This document shows positions 48,005 through 58,155 of a stretch of 64,000 nucleotides of DNA, piece by piece. Both the position numbers and the translations under genes were made by a program. The notes beneath the pieces are model-generated. The model saw only the letters and a list, made by a program, of their open reading frames with translations, did not search any database and was not told where the DNA came from. This DNA is from Malus domestica (lineage: Eukaryota; Streptophyta; Magnoliopsida; Rosales; Rosaceae), in assembly GCF_042453785.1 (NCBI RefSeq), contig NC_091670.1, positions 37,645,501-37,709,500 of the forward strand, read 5' to 3'. Numbering within the stretch: the first letter of the stretch is position 1; each line of letters opens with the position of its first letter.

Positions 48005-48769
48005 TGATGATCAACTCAATCTTTCTCTCTCCTCTTTCGGTGGAGAGAGAGAAGAAGAAGAAGTGGTTTCTTTGGCACAACGACTAACAGTCGTTTTATC
48101 GTACGACTCGGGGCCGAATATAAGCAGAGGATGTCTCCCGTCCAAGGAAAGTAATCGAATATTCTAACTTTTTTACTTTTCTATTTTAATCATTCTGTTG
48201 GAATTAATAAAAATAAAAATAAAAATTGGATTAGTAAGCGAATGAGGATGCTCTTTGTGAGGATACGAAGATTTTTAAATCATATCTGTTTATTGTATAT
48301 TGTATAGTTAATTTTGTTCATGTACTATTTATATTTAATTTTACATAAAAATATTTAAAATAATTTTTATTTACACAAGGTACAATGAGACACAATTTAA
48401 ATTTTTTTTAAATCCCCGTAAAAAGAATCCGGAAAGCATCATCTTCCTTAGTAAGCAATATTAAGGAGGGTGAGGTGGAGAATGTAGATGGAAACCGAGG
48501 TGAGTGAGTCACCTTATCTAAATCGAACGGTGATGGGGGTGTGGGCCAAGGTCCATAACAGGTGGGCCCTTCCACAAAAAATTTCTTATGATAAAAACCT
48601 ACCACGAAATTTGGAAGTTGGATAATTGAAAGCGAATAAGTTGGGAAGTTCGTTTCTAATGGATGAAGTTCTTAATATATCTTTAGATTTAATAGAAATA
48701 AAAAAGATGGCGTTAGTAAAAATGATAATAGTGCAACACATTGTAAGTTTGAAGATTAAATAAATTAAT
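48005..48769. other. 5' flank of SS4
   Basis: Contains the SS4 leader and promoter; a GAGAGAGAAGAAGAAGAAG tract at about 48043-48062 is probably transcribed leader. No separate gene is supported. Confidence 0.45.
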
Positions 48770-48774
48770 ATGAG

Positions 48775-49886
48775 TGTAGACATCGAAATTTCGGTAAATA
48801 AATGTTGACCGATAAATGAAAGTGTCAACACTCATGTATTACATAAATTTTACACGTAGCGTGTGACTCAACGAAAATTGAAATGAGTTGGAAAAGTCAT
48901 CAAATAAGACACGTGTCAACACCTGGCAGAAACGACTTATTTCATCTGGGATATTATATTCAAAATTAGGCATTGGAAAATTCTATAAATACAAGCCTAT
49001 TTCATTCATTTTGGGGGGGGACCAATTTCATATTACACCTTGAAGCTCTGAAGCTCTGAAACTCCGAAGCTCTCAAGCATCCAGGTTCCCGAAGAATCGA
49101 GAAAGCTCTCTTCGTTCTTCGTTCATCGTTCTTCCAAGATCAAGCCCAAACGGCCCTTTGGATCAACAATCATCCACCAATTCAAGATCAAGCCCCGACG
49201 GCCCTTGAAGAAAGTGTTCTTCGTTCTTCGTTCATCGTTCTTCCAAGATCAAGCCCAAACGGCCCTTTGGATCAACGATCATCCACCAATTCAAGATCAA
49301 GCCCCGACGGCCCTTGAAGAAAGTGTTCTTCGTTCTTCGTTCATCGTTCTTTCAAGATCAAGCCCCGACGGCCCTTGAAGAAAGCCCCATCGTTCATCAT
49401 CCGTTCATCCAAGATCAAGCCCCAACGGCCCCTTTGGATTAACAACGTCGACAAATCCACACATCCAACCGTTCTTCAAGATCAAGCCCAAAAGCCCTTG
49501 AAGATCCGTCCATCACTGTTCTTCAAGATCAAGCCCAAACGCCCTTGAAGATCTGCTCATTACCGTTATTCAAGATCAAGCCTCAAACGGCCCTTGAAGA
49601 AACATTCATCCTCAAGATCAAGCCCCAACGGCTCCTTGAAGATCCGCTCAAATCCACCTCCAAAGATCAAGCCCACGACCCTTTGAAGAAACTTCCAACA
49701 GTTCATCCAAGATCAAGCCTTGACGGCCCTTGGATCAACGAAATATCCACCAATCAACACCTTACGGAGATCGAATCAGAGGATCAAAATAGAGAGAGAT
49801 TGTAACCCAAAATCATCAAAAATACAAATATTTGTTTGTGCGCGTTGTTCTTGTCTCTTTCGTTTCAGGAATTTTCCGTGTTCACA
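48775..49886 (+). repeat. 5' LTR of the chimeric gypsy element
   Basis: Starts TGTAGACATCGAAATTTCGG, ends TTTTCCGTGTTCACA. A TATA-like TCTATAAATACAAGCC lies at about 48981-48997. Confidence 0.93.
49130..49745 (+). repeat. Hairpin-forming repeat array inside the LTR
   Basis: About a dozen units share CAAGATCAAGCC followed, after a few variable bases, by CGGCCCTTGAAGA. Each unit pairs with itself (TTCAAG with CTTGAA, GCC with GGC). Spacers such as GTTCTTCGTTCTTCGTTCAT alternate with the units at the 5' side. The array is present in both LTRs, and similar units recur at 57545-58075. Confidence 0.85.
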
Positions 49887-49906
49887 AATTGGCACGCCCG
49901 GTGGGA
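49887..49906 (+). other. Primer-binding site of the gypsy element
   Basis: AATTGGCACGCCCGGTGGGA immediately follows the 5' LTR. The matching tRNA was not determined. Confidence 0.6.
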
Positions 49907-49965
49907 TAATCTCTGCCTCTCATCTCTTTCTCCGTTCAAGAAATTCAAGCGCACTTCCAAAATTA

Positions 49966-51882
49966 ATGGCATCAAGGAAGGCTCAAACTGTTCCCGCAAC
50001 CGGCGCAAAGAACAAAAGCGTCCTCGTCGCAACTGGTGTCACTTTGGGCATCACGACTCGAAGCATGGCAAGAGCTACTTCTGCCGCCTCTTTCACCTCT
50101 GCATCAACTCTGCCAAGGGAACAAAAGCACCCAAGGCACGAGCCTTTGATCACCTTAGCCTCACTAAGGGCACCAAGGGGGGAAAACCCAAGGAAATACT
50201 CCGAATCCATGCTCTCCGAAGCCGATTCAAGCGACAGTTCAGCCATGCAAGTCATGACCATTGGAGCAACCTCAATCGATGAGCAGCTGGCTCAAATGAA
50301 TGAAGCAATCGCAAGGCTAACCCGAACTGTGGAAGAAAAAGACTTGCAAATCGCTGCACTCGTCAGCCGACTGGAGCCACAGGACGACGAGAACCCTAAC
50401 CCAGAAGATGAGCCTCAGGTGGAGAAAAACGATGCGAAGCCGGAGCCAGACCAAGCAGCGGCACTCATGGGATCTCTTTCTATCCAGCAGCTGCAAGAGA
50501 TGATCACCAACACCATCAAGGCACAGTACGAAGGGAGCTCAAATACCTCCGGGTTGTACTCAAAGCCGTATTCAAAGAAGATCGACGCCTTAAGGATGCC
50601 GAGGGGTTATCAACCACCAAAGTTCATGCAATTTGATGGAAAGGGAAACCCGAAACAGCACGTTGCCCACTTCGTTGAAACTTGCAACAACGCGGGGACG
50701 GAGGGAGACTACCTCGCCAAGCAGTTTGTGCGCTCGCTGAAAGGAAACGCCTTTGAGTGGTACACAGACCTAGAACCTGAGACCATCAACAGCTGGGAGC
50801 AATTAGAGCGGGAATTCCTCAACCGCTTCTATAGCACCCGCCGCACTGTGAGCATGCTAGAGCTAACAAGCACAAAGCAGTGGAAGGACGAGCCAGTCAT
50901 TGACTACATCAACAGATGGCGCACTCTAAGCCTCGACTGTAAAGACAGGCTCTCGGAAACCTCTTCAATCGAGATGTGCATCCAAGGCATGCAATGGGGT
51001 TTGCAATACATCCTTCAAGGCATTAAACCACGGACCTTCGAGGAATTGGCCACTCGCGCCCATGACATGGAGTTGAGCATCGCCCATCATGGGAAGAAAG
51101 AATCGATCGCCGACTACAAGAACGACAAAGTTCTTGGGACAAAGGTGGAAAAGGCTGCATGGAAACCCACCAAGGAAGCGATGACGGTCAACACATCTCC
51201 CGTCAAAATATCCACACGAGGCAAGACGATTCAAACCGAAGCTTTTCGTGATCAAGAGACACGTAGACGCACTTTGAAGGAGCTTGAGGAGAAGACTTAT
51301 CCATTCCCCGACTCTGATGTGGTTGCCATGCTAGATGACCTGTTGGACAAGAAGGTGATCAGTTTGCCTGAGTGCAGACGGCCGGAAGAGATGAATCGTA
51401 CTGACAGTCCAAGATACTGTAAATTCCACCGCTTCATCAGTCATCCGACAGAAAAGTGCTTCGTGCTGAAAGATCTCATCATGAAGCTGGCTCAGAAAGG
51501 AATCATCGAGCTAGATCTTGACGATGTGGTGAAGTCAAACTATACCACCTTCACTTCTGGCTCTTCCGACTCAAAATTTTCACCTCAACCGCTGGGGGCA
51601 TCGTCCAAGACAAGCAAAGTTGAAGGATGGACTCAAGTCACTCCTAAGAAATTGCACAAGAAGCATACGTCTCCTCCACAAGTCCGCCAATCGGAAAGGG
51701 GGCAAAGCAGCTCTTGTCAACCTTCAAAGCAACGTGAACGTGTTGAAGATGATGAAATTTCGACACATAGATCGTCCGTCCCCATCACGATGCGCGACTT
51801 CTTGCCCGAAGACTTCTTCAATCACGCGGTCAAAGCTCATTGCTATGAAAATTGTGGGGAACGCCTCTCCCGGATTGTTTGA
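49966..51882 (+). CDS. Gypsy-type Gag protein
   Basis: The ATG at 49966 follows the primer-binding site and gives 638 residues; the frame is open upstream into the LTR (to 49720), but that part is LTR sequence. A central Retrotrans_gag domain (about residues 215-330) contains FMQFDGKGNPKQHVAHFVET, LKGNAFEWYTDLEPETINSW and EFLNRFYSTRRTVSML. A predicted coiled segment (DEQLAQMNEAIARLTRTVEE) precedes it. Around residue 485 there is CKFHRFISHPTEKCFVLK, a Cys/His cluster in place of a standard zinc knuckle. The frame ends where autonomous relatives would run on into protease; pol does not follow. Gag forms the particle that packages element RNA, so this non-autonomous element may still supply its own coat. 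Confidence 0.88.
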   Translation: MASRKAQTVPATGAKNKSVLVATGVTLGITTRSMARATSAASFTSASTLPREQKHPRHEPLITLASLRAPRGENPRKYSESMLSEADSSDSSAMQVMTIGATSIDEQLAQMNEAIARLTRTVEEKDLQIAALVSRLEPQDDENPNPEDEPQVEKNDAKPEPDQAAALMGSLSIQQLQEMITNTIKAQYEGSSNTSGLYSKPYSKKIDALRMPRGYQPPKFMQFDGKGNPKQHVAHFVETCNNAGTEGDYLAKQFVRSLKGNAFEWYTDLEPETINSWEQLEREFLNRFYSTRRTVSMLELTSTKQWKDEPVIDYINRWRTLSLDCKDRLSETSSIEMCIQGMQWGLQYILQGIKPRTFEELATRAHDMELSIAHHGKKESIADYKNDKVLGTKVEKAAWKPTKEAMTVNTSPVKISTRGKTIQTEAFRDQETRRRTLKELEEKTYPFPDSDVVAMLDDLLDKKVISLPECRRPEEMNRTDSPRYCKFHRFISHPTEKCFVLKDLIMKLAQKGIIELDLDDVVKSNYTTFTSGSSDSKFSPQPLGASSKTSKVEGWTQVTPKKLHKKHTSPPQVRQSERGQSSSCQPSKQRERVEDDEISTHRSSVPITMRDFLPEDFFNHAVKAHCYENCGERLSRIV

Positions 51883-51884
51883 CA

Positions 51885-52170
51885 AAATTCACAAATTCTC
51901 CTCGCCCGCACGAGTCTAAACTGTATGGCACAAAGCTCCTGGTCTGCACGAGCATAAAAGGCAACATCAAGGCTCCTCGCCTGCACGAGCCTAAACTGCA
52001 TGGCACAACGCTCCTGGTCTGCACGAGCATAAAAGGCAACACCAACGCTCCTTGCCTGCACTAGCTGAAACTGCAACACGGCACCAAATGCTCCTTGTCT
52101 GCACGAGTTGAAACTGCAAATGACACCAACACTCTTTGCCTGCATGAGTTAAAATTGCAAACGGCACAAA
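51885..52170 (+). repeat. Tandem repeats of about 37 bp downstream of gag
   Basis: About seven drifting units of GCTCCTGGTCTGCACGAGC followed by ATAAAAGGCAACACCAAC or by CTAAACTGCATGGCACAA. They start just after the gag stop and show no coding constraint. Confidence 0.8.
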
Positions 52171-52360
52171 AAAAAGAAAAAAAAATATGTATGTTTTGAA
52201 CTACGTTTTGACTTGATCTCTTTCTTTGGAAGGGTACGTAGGCAGCTTGAATATTCAATTTCAAGTTCAGTCACATCAAAATATAAATAAATGTTTTATT
52301 AGAAAAAAAGATGAATACATATGTTTATGTATAAAAAAAAAAAATGTTATTAATGTATTA

Positions 52361-52368
<8 letters not shown>

Positions 52369-52425
<57 letters not shown>
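52369..52425. repeat. (TA)n microsatellite
   Basis: An uninterrupted TATATA run between a poly(A)-rich stretch and the captured gene segment. Confidence 0.95.
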
Positions 52426-52428
<3 letters not shown>

Positions 52429-52813
52429 TAGTGGGCTAGATTGTTAGGAATGAAGCCAAAACCGTGAGCCCAATGAGCACTCAACGGCTTGAAGCCTAAA
52501 ACCTTGAGTTCCTCCTCAAACAGAAGGAGCCCATCTTCAACCACTCCCTCGTCATCAACATCTAGGCCCATCTTCACTTGACTCCAAACTAATGAGCTTG
52601 CTGTGCAAGGAGCTTCTCAAAACCCAAAATCCACTTGGACCAAGCTCTCCAAACCTAGCAAGAAGCCCAAATCCAGGCCTTCCTTCCACTTCAAGCTCGG
52701 GTCCAGTTCATCATCATCATCATCTCCCATCGACTCGTTCCGGCGGTACAGCCGCGACTCAGTTAACCACAAGAACCAGTTCAACAGCTACGCAGGTGGT
52801 GCCAAAGAAGGCG

Positions 52814-53128
52814 ATGGCAAGCAGTGGCAGTGGCCAAGCATCGCCTTACAGGCCCTACCGCCACCTCAAGACCCTCCGCGGGCACGAAGACCCCGTCGCC
52901 TGCGTCAAATACTCCAACGACGGCACCCTTTTGGCCTCGGCGTCCCTCGACAAGACCGTAATCCTCTGGTCCGCCTCCACGCTATCCGGGCTCACTCGAT
53001 GCCTCTGACCGCCGTGAGCTTCAATCGCGACGGTTCGATTGTCGTCTCCGCCAGCCACGACGGGTCCTGTAAGATTTGGGACACCGAGTCGGGGACTCTG
53101 CTGAAGACGCTGATTGACGATAAACCAG
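52814..53128 (+). pseudogene. Captured WDR5-like WD40 fragment with internal deletion
   Basis: From ATG at 52814 the frame reads [20 protein letters not shown], then [20 protein letters not shown], the first WD repeat of plant WDR5 (COMPASS H3K4 methyltransferase subunit). It then jumps, with a frame change at GCTATCCGGGCTCACTCG, to [20 protein letters not shown] and [20 protein letters not shown], a later WD repeat, skipping about 100 residues. It ends at LIDDKPA, where SHMT-like sequence begins. It has no introns. It lies on the same strand as gag. No functional beta-propeller can form from it. The 52600-52813 stretch upstream ([20 protein letters not shown] in one frame) may be another captured piece, unidentified. 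Confidence 0.85.
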
Positions 53129-54213
53129 CCTCCTTCGGTTGCGGACCCGGAGGTCCATGAAATTATGGAGAAGAAAAAAACATCGGCAGTTCAAAGGTAT
53201 TGAATTGGTTGCTTCTGAGAATTTTGTGTGCAGAGCTGTGATGGAAGCTCTTGGCGGCCACTTGACGAACAAGTACTCCGAGGGTATGCCCGGAGCGAGA
53301 TACTACACAGGCAATCAGCATATTGATCAGATTGAATTGCTATGTCATGAACGCGCATTGGTAGCTTTTGGTCTTGATCCTGAGAAATGGGGTGTCAATG
53401 TCCAGCCTTATTCTTGTACCTCTGCGAATATCGCAGTCTACACCGGTCTTTTGCTCCCAAATGATAGGATTATGGGCTTGGATTCGCCTTCGGGAGGGCA
53501 TATGAGTCATGGGTATTATACTTCAGGTGGGAAGAAGGTAACGACTGCCTCGATATTCTTTGATAGTTTCCCTTACAAGGTAAATCCGCAAACAGGGTCC
53601 ATTGATTTTGATAAGCTTGAGGAGAGGGCGGTTGATTATCGTCCCAAGATACTTATTTGCGGTGGTAGCTCATACCCCAGGGAGTGGGATTATGCCAGGT
53701 TTAGGCATATTGCAGATAAATGCGGAGCTGTGTTGATGTGTGACATGGCTCATATTAGCGGTCTTGTGGCAGCCAAGGAATGTGCAAGCCCGTTTTGATT
53801 ATTGTGATATTGTTACGTCAACAACGCACAAAAGTCTCCGGGGTCCTAGAGGAGGTATTATTTTCTACAGAAAAGGCACAAAATTAAGGAAGCAAGGTGT
53901 ACATCCTACTGATGAGGGTAGTAACAATTATGATTTAGAGGAAAAGATAAACTTTGCCGTTTTTTCCCATCCCTACAAGGAGGTCCTCACAACAATTATA
54001 TTGCTGCTCTTGCCATCGCCTTAAAACAAGTAGCTACTCCAGAGTATAAAGCATACATGAACCAGGTGAAGAGAAATGCACAGGCCTTGGCTAATGCTTT
54101 GTTGAGAAGAAAATGCAGATTGGTGGCTGGGGGTACCAATAATCACTTGCTGCTTTGGGATCTGACTGGTCTTGGTATAACAGAGGAATGCCAGAAAATA
54201 TGTTGCCGATTAT
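53129..54213 (+). pseudogene. Captured serine hydroxymethyltransferase cDNA fragment
   Basis: The sequence follows plant SHMT (SHM6/SHM7-like) without introns: [92 protein letters not shown], then the PLP-lysine motif [12 protein letters not shown] and [20 protein letters not shown]. It starts about 100 residues inside the normal protein and lacks the C-terminal part. A small indel near 53175, one extra T near 53796 and two extra bases near 53963 break the frame. Loss of introns shows capture through spliced RNA. It is joined directly, and out of frame, to the WDR5 piece. It is not expected to be an active enzyme. Confidence 0.93.
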
Positions 54214-55470
54214 CAGAAGTAATCCATGGCTCCCACGCACTCATACCCACCTGGACCTGCAAGCTGAGAACCAGCAATAGCAGTGATGGATGCACACGCC
54301 GCAACCACCACTCTCAACCGTCGTCTCCGTCAGAACCACCGTCAAAGACCCTGACAACCACAAGAAGGTCTCCCACCTCACAGCACTACAAGAGTTGAGC
54401 CTCCCGCATCTCCTCCTTGCCGTTGAAGTAGACCAAGTCGCCATCTCCGCCGCTTAAGCCGTTCATAGTGATCAGCCTGCTGTCAACTCCTCCTCCCCGA
54501 CCGCATCGGCAACATCAGCACGGGCAGTGCACTTCTGGACTCAAAGCTCAGCAACAGCGGCGGCACCGGCAGCTTCGAGGTCGAGTCTCGGAAGCTCCCT
54601 TCCTCCAAGTACAAAAGCGTGGTCCCGTAGCCAAACGGACGCCAGGGCCCACAACGTTGCTGCACAACGCTTCCGTCGCCACAACGCCGGCATCAACTTC
54701 GAGTCTTCATCTACTGAACCCAGCTCCCGGTCTTAGCACTTCGCCTCGCCAAGTCCACCTTCATCACTGCAGGATCGTTCCCAAGCAGAAGTTGGTCCCC
54801 GCAAGGTTCGAGGTAAGGATGTACTTGGGAATGCCGTGGTGGCTGCTCTAAACCACTATACATCAAACAAAAAAAAAAAAAAAAACTTGTGAATGCATGG
54901 GGCAACCCAATCTCAAACGCCATCGAGCGGGACTCCTTCTCCGTCATCTCCTGCTACTTCCAAAGCTGCACCGTTCCTCTTTGCCCATCTTCCACCGCAG
55001 CTGCCAACGACTTCAACGACCGCCGTCAAACGACTAGCCGGTCGTGAAGCTCGAAGCACCATCTTCTCCGTCCTCCTTGCTCCGCTGCCTGCAAATTTCT
55101 TTACCCATCATCAACATTTATACAAAAAAAGATATATTAAAAAAAATAGGATGGTGCAGCAAAGCAAAGTGGTGCATCTGGCACCACGTGAAAAAAAAGA
55201 GGAATGGTGGATCAAAGATGGGGTACAGCCCCATGGCAGATCAAAAGTTTCTGGTGGTGCATGGGCACCATGTGCGGAAAGAAAAAAAAAAATTGTAAAA
55301 AAAAAATTAAAAAAAAAAAAAAAAAAAAAAACAAATGCATAGAGAGAAATAAAAGGTCCATTTTATTTATTTTTCTGGAAATTTTACATAAATTTGCATT
55401 ATACATAAAAAAAAAATAAATAAATAAAAAAAATCAAATCAAATCAAATCAAATTTACAAGAGGGGATAT
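54214..55470. other. Unidentified GC-rich insert and poly(A)-rich DNA in the element
   Basis: 54240-54850 has coding-like composition and may be further captured host sequence (one frame reads STGSALLDSKLSNSGGTGSF), but I do not recognise it and it contains stops. From 54860 to 55440 the DNA is broken by A-rich runs (54870-54886, 55270-55330, 55405-55450), as would be left by poly(A) tails or slippage. Confidence 0.5.
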
Positions 55471-56082
55471 TCAAGGACGATCAGGTGGCGCCTCACAACT
55501 CGGCAGAGCTCCAGGAAGAGAAGGCGTCGGAGGTTGGCTATTTGAAGCCTCAGCAGTCGGTACAGCCCCAGAAGACGAAGGTAAATGCTGCTGGAACAAA
55601 CCCACAAACCTCCGATGATCAAGTAAAATCTGACCATCAGATTCCTGCATCTGGTCAATTTTCCTCTTCATGTTTGTGGCATAGTTGTGTGCAAGCTTGT
55701 GCAACTGTTTATTCTCCTGCTTGAGCCCTCTAATCTCCTGTTTGAGACTCATCACTTCAGCCGCCAATGATTCAACTTGACGGGTTCGAGCAAATAGGCG
55801 TTGGGCCATATTAGACACAGAACCTGCACACTGCACACTGAGAGCCAGAGAATCCTTAACAGCCAACTCATCAGACCGTTTGGAAAGTAGTCTGTTATCT
55901 CTGGGAGTGACAAGGTTCCGGGCCACCACCGCAGCGGTCATATCATTTTTCATCACCGAATCCCCAACGGTAAGAGGACCAGTAGGGGATATGAAGGATG
56001 GGCGCCATATGTTGTCTGGAGAAGGCGGGACTGCCTCTTCACCAAGATTCAAGTCAAAACGACGGTCGGAGGGTCCAGACAT
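55471..56082 (-). CDS. Antisense ORF of the gypsy element (coiled-coil protein)
   Basis: An uninterrupted 203-residue frame on the strand opposite to gag, from ATG at 56082 (MSGPSDRRFDLNLGEEAVPP). The middle is a likely coiled coil (TRQVESLAAEVMSLKQEIRG, LKQENKQLHKLAHNYATNMK) and the end is Pro/Ser-rich. The open frame also runs to a TTG at 56121. Extra antisense ORFs between pol and the 3' LTR are known from Tat-lineage gypsy elements of plants; function unknown. Being open while neighbouring DNA is degenerate suggests recent selection or recent origin. I have a memory of similar Rosaceae proteins but cannot verify it here. Confidence 0.65.
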   Translation of the reverse strand: MSGPSDRRFDLNLGEEAVPPSPDNIWRPSFISPTGPLTVGDSVMKNDMTAAVVARNLVTPRDNRLLSKRSDELAVKDSLALSVQCAGSVSNMAQRLFARTRQVESLAAEVMSLKQEIRGLKQENKQLHKLAHNYATNMKRKIDQMQESDGQILLDHRRFVGLFQQHLPSSSGAVPTAEASNSQPPTPSLPGALPSCEAPPDRP

Positions 56083-56299
56083 TTTCAAAGTGTTAAAGGA
56101 AGAAGAGATCGGACAAATCAAGATCTTAGAAGTACAAGAGGGGAGTTTTCACAAGCGAAGTGTGCTTTGAAACGAACTGCGTGCCTCTATAAAATCAACA
56201 CTCGACGGCATTTCAGAGATCGAAGAGGTGAGCTCAGAGTTCGAAAATGCCGATTCAAAAATCGAAGAGGCAAGCTCAGAAATCAGAGAAGCATCTTGC

Positions 56300-56590
56300 T
56301 TTTCCAGACGCGTTAGCACCCGTCACATGCAAACTCAGCTTTGCGGAAATCACGGGCAATTTGTTAAAGCGCCAATCCCAGATATCGAAGAGGCGCCAGT
56401 CTTTTTCAGCCTCGTCAGCACCCGTCACGCGCAAACTCAGCTTTGCGGAAATCACGGGTAATTTGTCGAAGCGCCGATCCCAGATATCGAAGAGGCGCCA
56501 GTCTTTTTCAGCCGCGTCATCACCTGTCATATGCACACTCAACTTTGCGCAAATCACGGGCAATTTGTCGAAGATTTTCGGTGAAGGAGA
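56300..56590 (+). repeat. 102-bp tandem repeat, nearly three units
   Basis: Units beginning near 56315, 56417 and 56519 share CTCAGCTTTGCGGAAATCAC, GGGCAATTTGTCGAAGCGCC and CCCAGATATCGAAGAGGCGC. The period is a multiple of three and the strand is open in two frames, but no protein family is recognisable. Confidence 0.85.
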
Positions 56591-57132
56591 AAGCACGTGA
56601 AGTTTACTGTTCAATCACGCGTTAGTTGCCGACACGAGTGAAAGAATAATACCTCTACAGGTATTAAGAGACCTCCTATAACTGTCCACCTTCACCTTCC
56701 ATAGCAAGGCAGACATACAGAGCCTTTCTTCATCTCCAAAAATGCTTTCCCAACGAAACCTCTCGAGTCATTCAGTGTTCCTTATTCCTTGGGGTACCTC
56801 TGCAAGCCAATGACTCCAAAGCAAAAGTATCTCATATCACCAGGGTAGAAGGCAAGAGTATCTCATATCATGTGTTCTCCCTGTCCTTTCCTTTGTCCTT
56901 GTTCTTACCTACAAAGACAAGGATAAAGAAAACAATATGCCGGAACTTCCACTCAAACTCGGGTAAGGAATCGACCGCTTGGAACCCTTCCCTGATTGCC
57001 TACCTAGCACTGCTCTCGAGTACTCGCCTTCCACTGCTGCTGTACTTTCAAAGAAGCTGCCACATCTGCTTGGAGGACAGATAAGGCAAGTGAAAATGAT
57101 ACCTTGCAGCATGTGGAGACAAGGTGCAGAAG

Positions 57133-57320
57133 GAACAAGCAGAGAAGAATGCGGTCTGCACGATCAACTCAGCAGAAGGAGTCCGAACTGAGGAACTCGA
57201 GAAGCTGCCACATCTGCCTAAAGAAACAAGCAGAGAAGAATGCAGCATGCACAGTTAACTCAGCAGAAAGAGTCTGAGATGAAGAACTCGAGAAGATGCC
57301 GCATCTGCCTGAGGACGGTG
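57133..57320 (+). repeat. 91-bp tandem duplication
   Basis: Two units share ACAAGCAGAGAAGAATGC, CAACTCAGCAGAA and GAACTCGAGAAG, 91 bp apart. Confidence 0.75.
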
Positions 57321-57544
57321 AACTCGTTTTGACCCTCAAATTCTTGGGTCGACTTACTAGGCGTTGTAGGCTGCACGTGTCGATTCACCACCCTTGAATC
57401 AAATCCTTAAAGATCAAGTCACCAACTGGAAGAAAAGCCCATCAATCTTGAAGATCATACCGTTGACCAAACTGCTCAGGTGAATTAGAAAGATTGAACA
57501 AAGAAACAGGTTGTCACCTTTACCTCGTGCCTGCTTGCCATGTG

Positions 57545-58075
57545 TTCGAGTCAACCTTCAAGAATCAAGCCTCAACGGCCCTTGAAGAAGCTTCCAGCCA
57601 AATTCAAAATCAAGCATCGACGACCTTTGAGGAAATTACAAGTCCGATTCAAGATTAAGTGTCTACCACCCTTGAATCAAAACCTAGTTCAAGAATAAGT
57701 GTCTACCACCCTTGAATCAAAACCTAGTTCAAGAATAAGCTGTGGAAAATCAACAATTGGAGGAATCCAGAAAATCCTTCAACACAGTTCAAGATCAAAG
57801 CTGTGGAAAGTCAACAAGCGCAACAAAATACGTGCCGATTCACCCACTACCAAAGCCAAAGATCATCTACCACATGAAGTTCCTTGTGGTTCAATTTCAA
57901 CCTTCAAGATCAAGCCTCGACGGCCCTCGAAGAAATTTCAAACAAAAAATTCAAGAACAAGCCTCAACAGCCCTTGAAGAAATCTCAAGCCCAATTCAAG
58001 ATCAAGCCTCAAACGGCCCTTGAAGAAATCTCCAGCCCAATCCAAGATCAAGCCTCGAATGGCCCTTGGATCGAC
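57545..58075 (+). repeat. Hairpin repeat units before the 3' LTR
   Basis: Five to six copies of the LTR-type unit (CAAGATCAAGCCTC ... CGGCCCTTGAAGAA) lie in the internal region, plus two direct copies of AGAATAAGTGTCTACCACCC at about 57680-57730. They suggest that part of an LTR-like array was duplicated inward. Confidence 0.75.
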
Positions 58076-58155
58076 ATCTACAGTAAGGGACTTCAAAACG
58101 CATCTCCTACACGTGACAATCACATGTATACGACACGCTTTGAAGTGGGGGCATT

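Noticed and set aside
49720-49965. N-terminal 82 codons of the gag frame
   Set aside because: They lie in the LTR, the primer-binding site and the leader; the first ATG after the primer-binding site is at 49966.
50965-51255. Minus-strand frame inside gypsy gag
   Set aside because: It overlaps a well-supported gag domain on the opposite strand and has no family features.
52226-52447. Frame across the (TA)n tract giving a Tyr-Ile repeat protein
   Set aside because: It is simply the translation of the microsatellite.
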